DNA of 64,000 bases, from contig CAVYJW010000008.1 in the NCBI GenBank assembly GCA_963768945.1, forward strand, positions 1 through 64,000, read 5' to 3'. Position numbers and translations under genes: made by a program. Below, piece by piece: positions 23,530 through 32,867 of this stretch. Position 1 is the first letter of the stretch; every line of letters begins with the position of its first letter. The stretch is from RYN-230 sp963768945. GTDB lineage: Bacteria > Actinomycetota > Actinomycetes > Streptosporangiales > Streptosporangiaceae. Under the pieces are notes generated by a model. It worked only from the letters and a program-made list of their open reading frames with translations, was not told the origin of the DNA and made no database searches.

Positions 23530-26325
23530 TTGACGGCGTCCGATCCGCTTAGTGGCGGGTCCCTGACGTTCCTCGACAGACAGCGAGAATGCGAGCTGCT
23601 CGACGGTCTCCTGCACGCGGTCCGTAATGGGCGCGGCGGCGTCATCGTGGTGCGGGGCGAGGCCGGGATCGGCAAGAGTGCGCTGCTGGACTACACGGCC
23701 CGGGCGGCGGCCGACCTGCGGCTGGTACGGGTCGCGGGGGTGGAGTCGGAGATGGAGCTGGCCTTCGCCGCTCTGCACCAGTTCTGCTCCCCGATCCTGG
23801 ATAGTCTTCCGCTTTTGCCTGAGCCGCAACGGGATGCGCTGGCGATCGCGCTGGGCCTGCAATCCGGGCCAGCGCCAGATCATTTCCTCGTTGGCCTGGC
23901 GGTGCTGAGCCTGTTGTCCGAGGCAGCCGAGGACCGTCCGCTGGTGTGCCTGATCGATGATGGCCACTGGCTGGATCGGGCATCCGAGCGGGCACTGGCC
24001 TTCGCCGCGCGCCGGTTGCTGGCCGAGCCGGTCTTGCTCTTGATCGCCGCCCGAGAGCCAGGCGCCGACCTGGGCGGGCTGCCCGATCTCACCGTCGAGG
24101 GCTTGCCAGACGCTGAGGCGAGCAGGCTGCTGGCGTCGGTGGTGCGGTGGCCACTGGACGAACGTGTCCGCGAGCGGGTGCTCGGCGAGGCGAGAGGCAA
24201 CCCGCTTGCGCTGCTGGAGCTGCCGCGCGACGGTTCGTTCGCGGAGCTGACGGGTGGCTTCGGGTCGCTGGGCTCGCGGTCCCTTGCGGACCGGATCGAG
24301 GACAGGTTCGGTCGGCAGATCGCCGACCTGCCGGCGAGCACCCGGAAGCTGCTACAGGTGGCGGCCGCCTGCCCGGTCGGGGACCCGGCCCGCGTGTGGC
24401 GGGCGGGGCAGCGCCTCGGCGTACCGGCGGAGGCCGTGGCAGCGGCGGTCGAGGCCGGTCTCGTCGAATTCGCTACCTGGGTGCGGTTCCGTCATCCACT
24501 GGTGCGCTCGGCGGTCTATCACTCCGCCTCGCTCAGCGAGTGGCAGGAGGCCCACCGGGCACTGGCTGGGGTCACCGATCCGGTCACCGACCCGGACCGT
24601 CACGCGTGGCACCGAGCCCAGGCGGCCCCCGGCCCGGACGAGGACGTCGCCGCTGAGCTGGCCCAGTCCGCGGGCCGGGCACAAGCTCGTGGCGGCCTGG
24701 CTGCGGCGGCTGCGTACCTCGAGCGCGCAGCGACGCTGACGCCCGATCCGTCGGGCCGCGCGCAGCGACTGCTCCACGCTGCACGGGCCAAGCGCGACGC
24801 GGGCGCCCTCGACAGGGCGCTAGACCTGCTGGCGGCCGCGGACGTCGGGCCGCCGGATGAGCTGCGTACCGCCGAGACCCAGCATCTCCGGGGCCAGATC
24901 GCGCTCGAGCAGCGGCGCGGTCACGAGTCTGCGCGGCTGCTGATCGGTGCCGCCCGTCGCCTGGAACCGCTCGATGTCGGCCTAGCGCGAGAGACGTACC
25001 TGCAGGCGCTCGGCGCCGCGCTCTGGGCGGGCGAATCTGAGCAGTCCGGCATCCTGCGTGAGGTCGCCGCCGCTGCCCGCACCGCGCCCCCAGCCCCGGT
25101 ACCCGTACGTGCGGCCGACGTCCTGCTGGACGGATTGGCAATCCGGTATGTCGAGGGCCACGCGGCGGCCGCGCCGACGCTGGCCTGTGCCCTGCAGGAA
25201 GTTCTGGCGCTGAACGCCGGGACAGACATTGACGTGGGCCGCTGGCTATGGCTGGCGGGCCTGCGTGCCGCCGGGCTCGTCGCAAACGAGCTGTGGGACG
25301 ACGACGCCCGGCACACGCTGGCTTCCCGCCAGGTCGAGGTCGCCCGCACTGCCGGCGCGCTCGTCCAGCTGCAGTACGCGGTCAACTTCCTTGCCTGGAC
25401 CAGTCTCGACGCTGGCGAACTCGCCCTGGCTGCGCAGCTTCTCGACGAGGACCGCCTGATCGCGGAGGCGGCCGGCACCTCGCCGGTCGGCTTCTGCGCC
25501 GTGCTCCTGGCCGCATGGCAAGGAGAGGAACGCGCCGCGGTCGAGTTGATCGAAGCCACCATGCGGCTGGCCACAGTCGGCCGCATGGCCCGGCTGGTCA
25601 CGGTGGCCGACCACGCGAGGGCGGTGCTGTACAACGGCCTGGGGCGGCACGACGCCGCGCGGGATGCCGCCCTCAGCGCATTCGAACGTGACGACTTCGG
25701 CTACAAGCCCTTCGTGATCGTCGAACTGGCCGAGGCCGCGTCCCGGATCCGCGACGAGGCGACGGTCGAAAGGCTGTTGCGTGACGTGTCTGAACGTTCT
25801 CGTGCGACTCCGACGGACTGGGCGGTGGGAACCGAAGCGTGCGTGCGCGCTCTGGCCAGCGACGGCGATACCGCTGAGACGTGCTACCAGGAGTCGATCG
25901 ACCGGCTGAGCCGGACCCACATGCGGGCATACCTGGCCCGCGTGCACCTGCTGTATGGCGAGTGGCTGCGCCGTGAGAAGCGACGCACAGAGGCCCGCCA
26001 GCAGCTACGGGAGGCGAACGAGGTGCTGGCCGCCATGGGCGTCGAGGGCTTCGCCGAGCGGGCCCGCCGTGAGCTGCGGGCCACGGGGGCAGCAGTCCGC
26101 AAACGCAGCGTCACCAAGGCGATCGAACTCACCGCGCAGGAAGCACAGATCGCCCGGCTGGCCCGTGAGGGCCTGTCGAACCCGGAAATCAGCACCCGGC
26201 TGTTCATCAGCCCGCGAACTGTCGAATGGCATTTGCGCAAGATATTCACCAAGCTCGACATCGGCTCGCGTCGGCAGCTTCGCGGGCCACTGCCGGTCGA
26301 TGTTCAGCGCGCCCTGCAGATTTAG
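23530..26325 (+). CDS. LAL-type LuxR-family transcriptional regulator with AAA ATPase
   Basis: A 931-aa STAND regulator. Walker A is RGEAGIGKSALLDY (about 43-56) and Walker B is LVCLIDDGHWLD (about 138-149). A long helical TPR-like middle follows, then a C-terminal GerE helix-turn-helix (LTAQEAQIARLAREGLSNPE...TVEWHLRKIFTKL, about 865-920). Such proteins activate nearby catabolic or biosynthetic genes after binding ATP and an inducer. The start is probably the TTG at 23530; no better ATG or GTG fits before the conserved LDRQRECELLDGLL. It lies downstream of the hydrolase run on the same strand and is the likely regulator of it. Confidence 0.9.
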   Translation: MTASDPLSGGSLTFLDRQRECELLDGLLHAVRNGRGGVIVVRGEAGIGKSALLDYTARAAADLRLVRVAGVESEMELAFAALHQFCSPILDSLPLLPEPQRDALAIALGLQSGPAPDHFLVGLAVLSLLSEAAEDRPLVCLIDDGHWLDRASERALAFAARRLLAEPVLLLIAAREPGADLGGLPDLTVEGLPDAEASRLLASVVRWPLDERVRERVLGEARGNPLALLELPRDGSFAELTGGFGSLGSRSLADRIEDRFGRQIADLPASTRKLLQVAAACPVGDPARVWRAGQRLGVPAEAVAAAVEAGLVEFATWVRFRHPLVRSAVYHSASLSEWQEAHRALAGVTDPVTDPDRHAWHRAQAAPGPDEDVAAELAQSAGRAQARGGLAAAAAYLERAATLTPDPSGRAQRLLHAARAKRDAGALDRALDLLAAADVGPPDELRTAETQHLRGQIALEQRRGHESARLLIGAARRLEPLDVGLARETYLQALGAALWAGESEQSGILREVAAAARTAPPAPVPVRAADVLLDGLAIRYVEGHAAAAPTLACALQEVLALNAGTDIDVGRWLWLAGLRAAGLVANELWDDDARHTLASRQVEVARTAGALVQLQYAVNFLAWTSLDAGELALAAQLLDEDRLIAEAAGTSPVGFCAVLLAAWQGEERAAVELIEATMRLATVGRMARLVTVADHARAVLYNGLGRHDAARDAALSAFERDDFGYKPFVIVELAEAASRIRDEATVERLLRDVSERSRATPTDWAVGTEACVRALASDGDTAETCYQESIDRLSRTHMRAYLARVHLLYGEWLRREKRRTEARQQLREANEVLAAMGVEGFAERARRELRATGAAVRKRSVTKAIELTAQEAQIARLAREGLSNPEISTRLFISPRTVEWHLRKIFTKLDIGSRRQLRGPLPVDVQRALQI

Positions 26326-26352
26326 GGCAACATCCGTGATCGCCGCGCTTCC

Positions 26353-27574
26353 CCCTGTGGGGCTTGATAACTAGATCGCGTCGGCTGATCGGTGTGACCC
26401 GGACGTTCGGCCGACTGGCATCATCGCTTCGTGATCTTCTCTGTCGTCTACCAGCTCACGCGATGTCTGCTCGACTGCTTGATGCTGCTGGCCCGGCGCG
26501 AGGCATGCAAGGAAGCCGAACTGCTGGTGGTGCGGCATGAAAACGCGGTGCTGCGCCGGCAGGTCGGCCGGGTGCGCTATCAGCTAGCTGACCGGCTGTG
26601 GCTCACGACGCTGTCCCGGCTGATCCCCCGCAACCGGTGGCGCGAGGTGTTCGGCGTGACCCCGGCGACCCTGCTCGCCTGGCACCCCCGCCTGATCACC
26701 CGGAAATGGGACTATTCGAGCCGCCGACGCCCCGGGCGACCGCCCACGGCAGCCGCGATCCGCAAGCTCGTGATCCGCATCGCCACCGACAATCCTGCCT
26801 GGGGCCATCGGCGCGTCCAGGGCGAACTTGTCCGGCTCGGTCATCACGTCGCGGCCTCCACGGTCTGGCAGATCCTGCATGACGCCGGAATCGAGCCAGC
26901 GCCCCGGCGTACCGGGCCGACCTGGAAGCAATTCCTGACCGCCCAGGCCCGCGGCATCCTCGCGGCCGACTTCGTCCACGTCAACACCGTGCTACTGCGG
27001 CGCATCTATGCCCTGATCATCGTCGAGCACGGCACCCGCCACGCTCACCTGGCAGGCATTCCCGCCTCACCTGACGGTGCCTGGACGACTCAGGCCGCCC
27101 GTAACTTCCTCATGGACTTTGGACAGCGCGCGGCTTCCGCCCGGTTCCTGATCCGGGACCGCGCCGGCCAGTTCACCGACACCTTCGATGCCGTGTTCGC
27201 CGCCGCGGGCATCCGGATCCTCCTCAGCCCGCCGCAGGCACCTCGGGCGAATGCCATTTGCGAGCGGATGATCGGCACCCTGCGCCGCGAGGTCCTCGAC
27301 CGGATGCTGATCATCAATGAGCGCCACCTGAACCAGGTACTGACCGAGTACCTGCGGCACTACAACGCCGCTCACCCGCACCGGACCCTTGGCCAGCTCG
27401 CACCCTGTCAAGCAGGCGCCCCGCCGCCGCAGATCAACCTGGCGGACCACCGGATCCGCCGCAAGCAAGTCCTAAGCGGCCTCATCAGCGAGTACCGAGT
27501 CGCCGCATGACAACCCCGATGATCACGAGAACACCCACGTCACGGGCCCCATCACATATTCGAGCCCCACAGGG
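26353..27574 (+). mobile_element. Complete DDE insertion sequence with 12-bp inverted repeats
   Basis: The ends CCCTGTGGGGCT (26353-26364) and AGCCCCACAGGG (27563-27574) are perfect inverted repeats bounding a 1,222-bp element with a single transposase gene. TCC flanks both ends and may be a 3-bp target duplication. It lies 28 bp after the LuxR-type regulator stop and does not break it. The lack of an orfA frame separates it from classical IS3 elements. Confidence 0.8.
26431..27510 (+). CDS. IS3/IS481-like transposase with rve integrase core
   Basis: A 359-aa protein. The N-terminal ~110 residues hold helices with LLVVRHENAVLRRQVGRVRY and a basic RRRPGRPPTAAAIRKLV linker. An HTH_21-like segment (NPAWGHRRVQGELVRLGH) precedes the catalytic core: AADFVHVNTVLLRR, FLIRDRAGQFT (second D) and NAICERMIGTLRREV (E). 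The commonest relatives I recall have HVDTV where this has HVNTV; whether that Asp is catalytic is unclear to me. The start is a GTG. Length fits an intact, possibly active transposase. Confidence 0.87.
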   Translation: MIFSVVYQLTRCLLDCLMLLARREACKEAELLVVRHENAVLRRQVGRVRYQLADRLWLTTLSRLIPRNRWREVFGVTPATLLAWHPRLITRKWDYSSRRRPGRPPTAAAIRKLVIRIATDNPAWGHRRVQGELVRLGHHVAASTVWQILHDAGIEPAPRRTGPTWKQFLTAQARGILAADFVHVNTVLLRRIYALIIVEHGTRHAHLAGIPASPDGAWTTQAARNFLMDFGQRAASARFLIRDRAGQFTDTFDAVFAAAGIRILLSPPQAPRANAICERMIGTLRREVLDRMLIINERHLNQVLTEYLRHYNAAHPHRTLGQLAPCQAGAPPPQINLADHRIRRKQVLSGLISEYRVAA

Positions 27575-27864
27575 TCCTGGGCTTAGGGCATAGCTCGCCG
27601 AGTGGGGCGTCTCAGCACGCCGGTGCAGGCAACTGATGAAAGTCCGGCCGCCTGAAGCGCGTTCGGTCCTCCCGACAAAGCCCCCCGTGCCATAACTGGT
27701 GACCTCTTGGACATCGCAAAGGCGCTGCTCGCCAGAGAGAGATGACTGCGTAGGGGCGTTGCCGCTGGCCAGATGGCCACCATCCTGTGGATCTTGCCCC
27801 TCAGAATGCCCCTCACAGGGCGCACGCTCACCGGTTTTGGATTCGAATTATGCGTTTGACCGGG

Positions 27865-27907
27865 TGGAGCTAAGCGGGCTCGAACCGCTGACCTCTTGCA
27901 TGCCATG
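27865..27907 (-). repeat. tRNA-Ala 3'-end copy 2 (att-like)
   Basis: 43 nt identical to the 3' end of the tRNA-Ala(GGC) gene at 31184, from the discriminator base through the T-arm and variable loop to the anticodon. The flanks differ beyond it, and no 5' half follows, so it is not a functional tRNA. It has the same orientation as the true gene, as expected for a direct-repeat junction of an element integrated at the tRNA 3' end. Confidence 0.9.
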
Positions 27908-27989
27908 GGAAATGCTGACGTTCAATGCCGGCAGATGCTAGCCAGAGATGACCCGTGCGGCTCGATGCCGCACGTGCCGCGCCCAGAAC

Positions 27990-28007
27990 GACGGTCAGAT
28001 CACGGTC
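27990..28007 (+). repeat. GACGGTC/CACGGTC direct repeat near tRNA copy 2
   Basis: GACGGTC, agat, CACGGTC: the same 11-bp-period pair found left of tRNA copy 1 and of the real tRNA. Here it lies 83 nt to the right of the tRNA copy, so inside the segment 27907-31184. With the pair at 31106 it flanks that segment from within at both ends. Confidence 0.45.
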
Positions 28008-28513
28008 GAAAAGATCTTGAAACTATGCGGGATCACATGATCACAAGCCGTCCAGCTCTGCGGACTCAGGTAATGGACGCAACCTGCGGTGATCACCGCA
28101 CGTAACAAACAAGGGAACGCCTCTGTATTGACACTCACACCGAACGCCGATTCCGCTCGGCCCGTGTGAGGGGTCGTGGCGCAGGGTGCCGGGCGCAGAC
28201 TGTCCGGTTCTGGGCGCATCGCTGGGTGGGGGCAGGCGGTCGCGTTCAAAAGGTTCGTCTGAGAGCCTCCGGATAGGGCAGGAGTTCCAGGGGGCGGGTG
28301 TTGTATCGATGGTTCTGGTGTAACCGCCTCCGGCGGTCCGATGATCTGGCCGGGGACAGCTGTCACGAGGCGATGGAGCCCGCCTGGACAGCCATCGAAG
28401 GTCTTGTTAGCAATGGGGGACATGGGTCGTCGCAGGGGTGCGTGCTTGGCGTTTTGATCTGGCACCCGTTGCGCCGGGCCGGTGCTGTACCTGCTTGGGG
28501 AATCAGTGGTGCT

Positions 28514-29803
28514 GTGACGTCCGCCGGCCAGGAACATCCCGTCAGGGTGCCGGGCGGTGCCGGGCTGCGACCGGCCTGCCTGGCCGCTTCGGATGGGCCG
28601 GTGCCGGGCAGCAGGCATGCGCTCCTTCTGCTTGCCTCGGCCATGCTGCTCGCGATGACCACCTGGTTCTCCGCGACCGCGGTCCTGCCGCAGCTGCACA
28701 GCGCCTGGACGCTGACGACGGTCCAGTCAAGCTTGCTCACGATCGCCGTGCAGGTGGGGTTCGTTGTCGGCGCCCTGGTGTCGGCGTTCGTCAATCTGGC
28801 CGACATCATTGCTGCCCGCACGCTCATGCTGGTCGGCGCGCTGGGCGCCGCAGCCGTCAATCTGCTGCTGGTCGCGGCGCACTCGGCAGGCCCGGCCATC
28901 GGCTTGCGGTTCCTCACCGGAGCGTTCCTGGCTGGCGTGTATCCGCCGGGGCTCAAGGCGATGTCCACATGGTTCCGGGCCGGCCGCGGCACCGCCCTGG
29001 GCATCATGGTCGGGGCGCTGACCCTGGGCGCGGCAGCACCCCAGTTCCTCAACGGAATTGGAGGCGCGGACTGGCATAGCGTCATCGTCGCGACGTCGGT
29101 GCTGACGGTCCTGGGCGGCCTGACAGCCCGGTACCTCGCGGCCGATGGGCCATTCCGGTTCCCGAAGGCGATCTTTGATCCCCGGCAGGCAGCCTCCGTG
29201 ATGCGTAACCGTGCCGTCCGCCTCGCGGCCCTCGGCTATTTCGGGCACCAGTGGGAGCTGTATGCCATGTGGGCCTGGATCTTTGCCTTCAACCGTGCGG
29301 CCTTCACTGTTAATGGCGAGGCGAATCCCGCACGGGACGCCGCGTTCGCTGCGTTTGCCATCATCGGCAGCGGCGCGGCCGGCTGCTGGGTCGGCGGCAT
29401 CCTCGGGGACCGGTGGGGCCGTACCCGGCTGACCCGGCTAGCGATGGCGCTGTCGGGCACGTGCTGCGTGCTGATCGGCCCGGCCGCGCGTCTCGGCGCC
29501 GCGCCGATGATCGTTGTGGGAGTGTTCTGGGGTTTCTGGGCGGTGGCCGACTCGGCTCAGTTCTCCAGCATCGTGACCGAGACGAGCGAGCAGCGCTACG
29601 CGGGCACCGCGGTCACCTTGCAGCTGGCCGCGGGCTTCACGCTGACCGTAGTGACCATCTGGCTGATACCCATCGTGCAGCACGCCGTTGGATGGACCTG
29701 GGCATTTACAGTCCTTGCCCCCGGGCCACTGCTCGGCGTCGTGGTCATGACGAGGCTGTTGCATGCCCCCGAGGCCAGGCTCATCGCAGGCGGGCGAGGC
29801 TAA
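28514..29803 (+). CDS. MFS transporter
   Basis: An about 429-aa major facilitator with twelve predicted spans. Typical parts: VNLADIIAARTLMLVGALGA between early helices, a loop with STWFRAGRGTALGIM, a central cytosolic loop (about residue 210), and GCWVGGILGDRWGRTRLTRL, the G-x3-D-R-x-G-R loop of MFS proteins, in the second half. The likely start is the GTG at 28514; a frame open to 28298 adds only unlikely sequence. It is the only transport gene in the segment between tRNA copy 2 and the tRNA gene. The substrate is unknown; proton-driven efflux or uptake of a small molecule is likely. Confidence 0.85.
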   Translation: MTSAGQEHPVRVPGGAGLRPACLAASDGPVPGSRHALLLLASAMLLAMTTWFSATAVLPQLHSAWTLTTVQSSLLTIAVQVGFVVGALVSAFVNLADIIAARTLMLVGALGAAAVNLLLVAAHSAGPAIGLRFLTGAFLAGVYPPGLKAMSTWFRAGRGTALGIMVGALTLGAAAPQFLNGIGGADWHSVIVATSVLTVLGGLTARYLAADGPFRFPKAIFDPRQAASVMRNRAVRLAALGYFGHQWELYAMWAWIFAFNRAAFTVNGEANPARDAAFAAFAIIGSGAAGCWVGGILGDRWGRTRLTRLAMALSGTCCVLIGPAARLGAAPMIVVGVFWGFWAVADSAQFSSIVTETSEQRYAGTAVTLQLAAGFTLTVVTIWLIPIVQHAVGWTWAFTVLAPGPLLGVVVMTRLLHAPEARLIAGGRG

Positions 29804-30357
29804 CGGAAAGACGTGACGCGTGCCCGCAGACCTCACCGGCGAGGGCCGACCCTACTGCGGGCTGTCCTGCCAGAACGTGGCGATCATAATGAAGCCGGAA
29901 GCGGCCCAGTAGCTGAACCTCGCCGCCGTGTCATCGCCGGTCCACTCCCACAGCTGCACGTTGCTGCGAGTCCGGCGCCAGGGAGCAGGCCGGCCCTGTC
30001 GAGCTGCCGCCGTGATCGCCTCAGCCCGCCGCGGCCCTCCCGTGGTTCATCGTGGTGAACCCGCGCACGACCTGCCCGCACTAGGCTGCCCTTTGAATCG
30101 AAGCAGCTCACGCCACCCACCAACGTCGGCACCGAATATCCGTTCGGGTGCGGCTCGGACGGCCAAGTCCAACGATCAGGTCGCCACCCCGATCAGGCGG
30201 CTCGGCGCGAGTTCTCTCCGGCCGCTGTGTCACTGAATGTAATACCGCCTATCGAGGTAGCCCGCTTCTGGCTGTCGACTCGGTGCGGTGCGAGGGCTCT
30301 GGAGGTCGCCGAGCACCAGATCAGCAACAGGGACCGCCCGGGCTTGGCGGCCCCTAC
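29804..30357. other. Intergenic region, start of duplicated block B
   Basis: No gene is supported between the MFS gene and the convergent Uma2 gene. From about 30226 the sequence matches the block that begins near 16938. The rest shows nothing recognisable. Confidence 0.5.
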
Positions 30358-30939
30358 TCAGGAGGTACGGCGGGTGAGGTCGGCTGGATCCAACTCGACC
30401 GCGAAGGGCCGGGTGATACGGCCCGGGGAGCCGGCCACGAGCGTGGTCCGGGTCACATACCGGCCACGGCTCAAAGAGCACGCGACGACCTTCGGCGTGC
30501 CCTGCAGCTCCACCCGCCAGTAGACGGGGATTCCGGCCTCCGCGTACATGACCGGCTTGACCGCCCGGTCTATCGACACCGTGGACGGGGAGACAACCTC
30601 CACCACGGCCAGAACAGCCTCACAGGGAATCCTGGTGGTCGTCTCACCGACGGCACCGGCGGCCACGACCACGACGTCAGGGACCAGCAGCTTCCCACCG
30701 GGCAGGGTCACGTTCACCGCCTCGAGCACCTCGGCATCGGCGCCGGCGGCGAGGGCCGCCTGGGCCAGAGCGCGGTGCAGCCGGTAGGACGCCCGCTGAT
30801 GGCCCACGCCCGGCGCCGGGCTCACAACAAGAACCCCACCTTCATAGACCTCGAAACGGGCATGATCACCGGAATCCGGCAGTGCCTCAACATCATCGGC
30901 TGTCCACGGCCCGGTATGGTCTGCCAGCGCGACGCTCAT
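30358..30939 (-). CDS. Uma2-family (DUF820) restriction-endonuclease-like protein
   Basis: A 193-aa protein with a PD-(D/E)xK-like fold. Elements in order: TADDVEALPDSGDHARFEVY with the early acidic residue, GVGHQRASYRLHRALAQAA, LVPDVVVVAAGA (active-site Asp), AVLAVVEVVSPSTVSID (Glu) and MYAEAGIPVYWRVE with the later lysine-type position. Biological roles of Uma2 proteins are poorly known; nuclease activity is presumed from fold. The ATG at 30939 is preceded by GGGAGGTGAG, much better than in-frame starts further upstream. A deleted sister copy lies at 17067-17489. Confidence 0.88.
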   Translation of the reverse strand: MSVALADHTGPWTADDVEALPDSGDHARFEVYEGGVLVVSPAPGVGHQRASYRLHRALAQAALAAGADAEVLEAVNVTLPGGKLLVPDVVVVAAGAVGETTTRIPCEAVLAVVEVVSPSTVSIDRAVKPVMYAEAGIPVYWRVELQGTPKVVACSLSRGRYVTRTTLVAGSPGRITRPFAVELDPADLTRRTS

Positions 30940-31105
30940 AATCTCACCTCCCGCCGTCATCCAGTCTGACATCCGCACAGCCACACCGGAACGGCCACCG
31001 CCTCGCGCGCACCGGCATGTTCAATGCACACCACACAAGAGCCCGCCTGAGCTGTCATCAGGAACCAATCCATGCGGCTCAGTGCCAACTGCAGGTGCCC
31101 AGAAC

Positions 31106-31123
31106 GACGGTCAGATGACGGTC
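31106..31123 (+). repeat. GACGGTC direct repeat near the tRNA-Ala gene
   Basis: GACGGTC-agat-GACGGTC, 78 nt left of the tRNA gene, the same distance as the pair at 17717 from tRNA copy 1. It is a candidate recombinase arm or excisionase site. Confidence 0.45.
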
Positions 31124-31183
31124 GGACGATCTTGGAAGGTACCCGGATGGGCCTCAAATCGTGCCCTGACCTGCAATTTCTTG

Positions 31184-31256
<73 letters not shown>

Positions 31257-31344
31257 GGCATCGCCCGCGTGACTGGCACGCGGACCGCAGTTAGCATACC
31301 GGTTCCCCGGACGCCCCCGAACATCACGGACACCAGCCCGGGCG

Positions 31345-31989
31345 TCAGCGGTCGTCGCTGAGCACCGGCTCCGGCAGCGTTCCCGCGTTGTGCTCGACCA
31401 GCCGCCAGTTGCGATGACGGCGGGCGACCACCGACCAGGAACAGTTGGCCAGCGGCCCGATCACGCCCCAGAGGTCCTCGGGGAGGCCGAGCAGCCGGGC
31501 AGCGCCCAGCCTGATCGCCGCGCCGTGGCTCACCACAACCGCGAGAGACCCGGGCTGGAGGCCGTCGGCGATCCGTTCCATCGCCGACCGCGCGCGGTCG
31601 GCGACGGTCGCCGAGGACTCGCCATCCGGCGGCCACCACTTCGCGTGTTCCTCCGGATAGCGGGTCCGGATCTCCACGTCGGTCAGGCCTTCCCAGGCGC
31701 CGCCGTGGCGTTCCCGCAAGTCCTTGTCCGTGGTCACGGTCAGCCCGGTCAGCCGGGCCAACGGCGCGGCCGTGGCCATGGCCCGGCTCAGGTCCGAGGC
31801 GACGATCACGTCCGGCCGTAGCGCGGCCAGCAGCCGGGCGGCCCGCTCGGCCTGTTCCACGCCGAGCTCGTCCAGCTGGATGTCCGTCTGGCCCTGGAAG
31901 CGGCCCTGGACGTTCCATGGAGTCTGCCCGTGCCGCCACAACACCAACCGGACCCGGGAACCGGGGCCCGGCACTGACTCAGAAGTCAT
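31345..31989 (-). CDS. Histidine phosphatase (phosphoglycerate mutase-like)
   Basis: A 214-aa enzyme of the histidine phosphatase superfamily. The catalytic motif LVLWRHGQTPWN has H20; the second site ASDLSRAMATA and acid residue in LRERHGGAWEG follow; the second histidine is in VVVSHGAAIR. Its family includes cofactor-dependent mutases and broad phosphatases such as glucosyl-3-phosphoglycerate phosphatase; the true substrate is not clear. GGAGAGG precedes the ATG. It follows rsfS on the same strand with a ~210-bp gap, as in many actinobacteria. Confidence 0.9.
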   Translation of the reverse strand: MTSESVPGPGSRVRLVLWRHGQTPWNVQGRFQGQTDIQLDELGVEQAERAARLLAALRPDVIVASDLSRAMATAAPLARLTGLTVTTDKDLRERHGGAWEGLTDVEIRTRYPEEHAKWWPPDGESSATVADRARSAMERIADGLQPGSLAVVVSHGAAIRLGAARLLGLPEDLWGVIGPLANCSWSVVARRHRNWRLVEHNAGTLPEPVLSDDR

Positions 31990-32199
31990 TCCGTCCTCTC
32001 CTGCGTGTCAGTCCGCCATGCCGCTTAGGCACTCGCGGGCCTGGGCCGACCCGGCAGGCGATGCTTCCGGCCTGACGGCGCGGCACCCGTGCATCCGCTC
32101 CGCCCAGCCGGGAGCCCCGCGTTCCGCCAGCCACCCGCCCAGCCGACCACCCGCCCAGGTGCCCACGCGGGCAGGCCCTGGATCCGCTGAGCTCGTTGG

Positions 32200-32610
32200 T
32201 CAGCGTGCGTCCCCGGCGGATGGGCCGCCGGGCCGCATCCCGCCAACCGACACCGTCTCGGGCAGCTGGATCTGCGGGCAGTCCTTCCACAGCCGTTCCA
32301 GAGCGTAGAACGTGCGCTCCTCGGCGTGCTGCACATGGACCACAATGTCCAGATAGTCCAGCAGAACCCAGCGGCCTTCCCGCTCGCCCTCGCGGCGCAC
32401 CGGGCGGACCCCGGCCTTGCGCAAGTTCTCCTCGATCGCCTCGACGATCGCGCGTACCTGACGGTCATTGGCCGCAGAACAGAGCAGAAACACGTCGGTG
32501 ATGACGAGCTGCTCACTCACGTCGTAGGCGATGATGTCGCTGGCGAGCTTGTCGGCCGCGGCCGCAGCGGCGATCTCCGCAAGCTCAACGGCCCTGGTGG
32601 TGGCAGTCAC
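32200..32610 (-). CDS. rsfS: Ribosome silencing factor RsfS
   Basis: A 136-aa protein of the RsfS/Iojap family, which binds L14 on the 50S subunit and blocks subunit joining when nutrients are short. Visible: AAAADKLASDIIAYDVSEQL, ITDVFLLCSAANDRQVRAIV, RREGEREGRWVLLDYLDIVVHV and EERTFYALERLWKDCP. The start is GTG. It normally follows nadD closely; here a sulfatase gene separates the two. A 33-bp tandem repeat lies in the gap upstream. Confidence 0.95.
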   Translation of the reverse strand: MTATTRAVELAEIAAAAAADKLASDIIAYDVSEQLVITDVFLLCSAANDRQVRAIVEAIEENLRKAGVRPVRREGEREGRWVLLDYLDIVVHVQHAEERTFYALERLWKDCPQIQLPETVSVGGMRPGGPSAGDAR

Positions 32611-32732
32611 GTGTGGTATTCGTCCTCCTCAGCCGGGGACCTTCCCCCTAGCCTCTCACGCCCCAGGCTCGCGGGGCAGTGTGGCATTTCAGCCTAACCC
32701 GGCCAGTCAACAAAGTCCGCACGCCAGGCCCA

Positions 32733-32831
32733 CGGTCCGCCGAACACGAAAGCCTCCCGGGCCCGCCGTCCGCCAAACACGAAAGCCGCCCAGGCCCACG
32801 GTCCGCCGAGCACGAAAGCCTCCCCGGCCCA
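32733..32831. repeat. 33-bp tandem repeat, three units
   Basis: Three consecutive 33-bp units (32733-32765, 32766-32798, 32799-32831) with a partial fourth, sharing the core GTCCGCC, then ACACGAAAGCC. They lie between the sulfatase stop and the rsfS start, so in the leader or promoter region of rsfS. The period is a multiple of three, but no gene uses it. Confidence 0.8.
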
Positions 32832-32867
32832 CCGTCCCAGTCCCGAAACCCTCTCCAGCCACTCACG

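Larger units (their letters stand above)
27575..28513. other. Intergenic region containing tRNA copy 2
   Basis: About 940 bp without a supported protein gene. It holds the second tRNA-Ala 3'-end copy (27865-27907) and a ~60-bp stretch (about 27950-28020) similar to sequence left of the other two tRNA copies. The long frames here on both strands have no domain and odd composition. Confidence 0.5.

Noticed and set aside
26431..27510. Integrase responsible for the tRNA-Ala integrations
   Set aside because: It is a DDE transposase with its own inverted repeats at 26353 and 27574, not a tyrosine or serine site-specific recombinase.
27865..27907. A second functional tRNA-Ala gene
   Set aside because: Only the 3' half is present; sequence diverges right after the anticodon and no D-arm or 5' acceptor strand follows.
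27995..28699. 234-codon minus-strand frame over the second tRNA copy flank
   Set aside because: No domain, no ribosome binding site, and it overlaps the MFS start region; composition looks random.
32733..32831. CRISPR array
   Set aside because: The 33-bp units are directly adjacent with no spacers, and no cas genes are present in the window.
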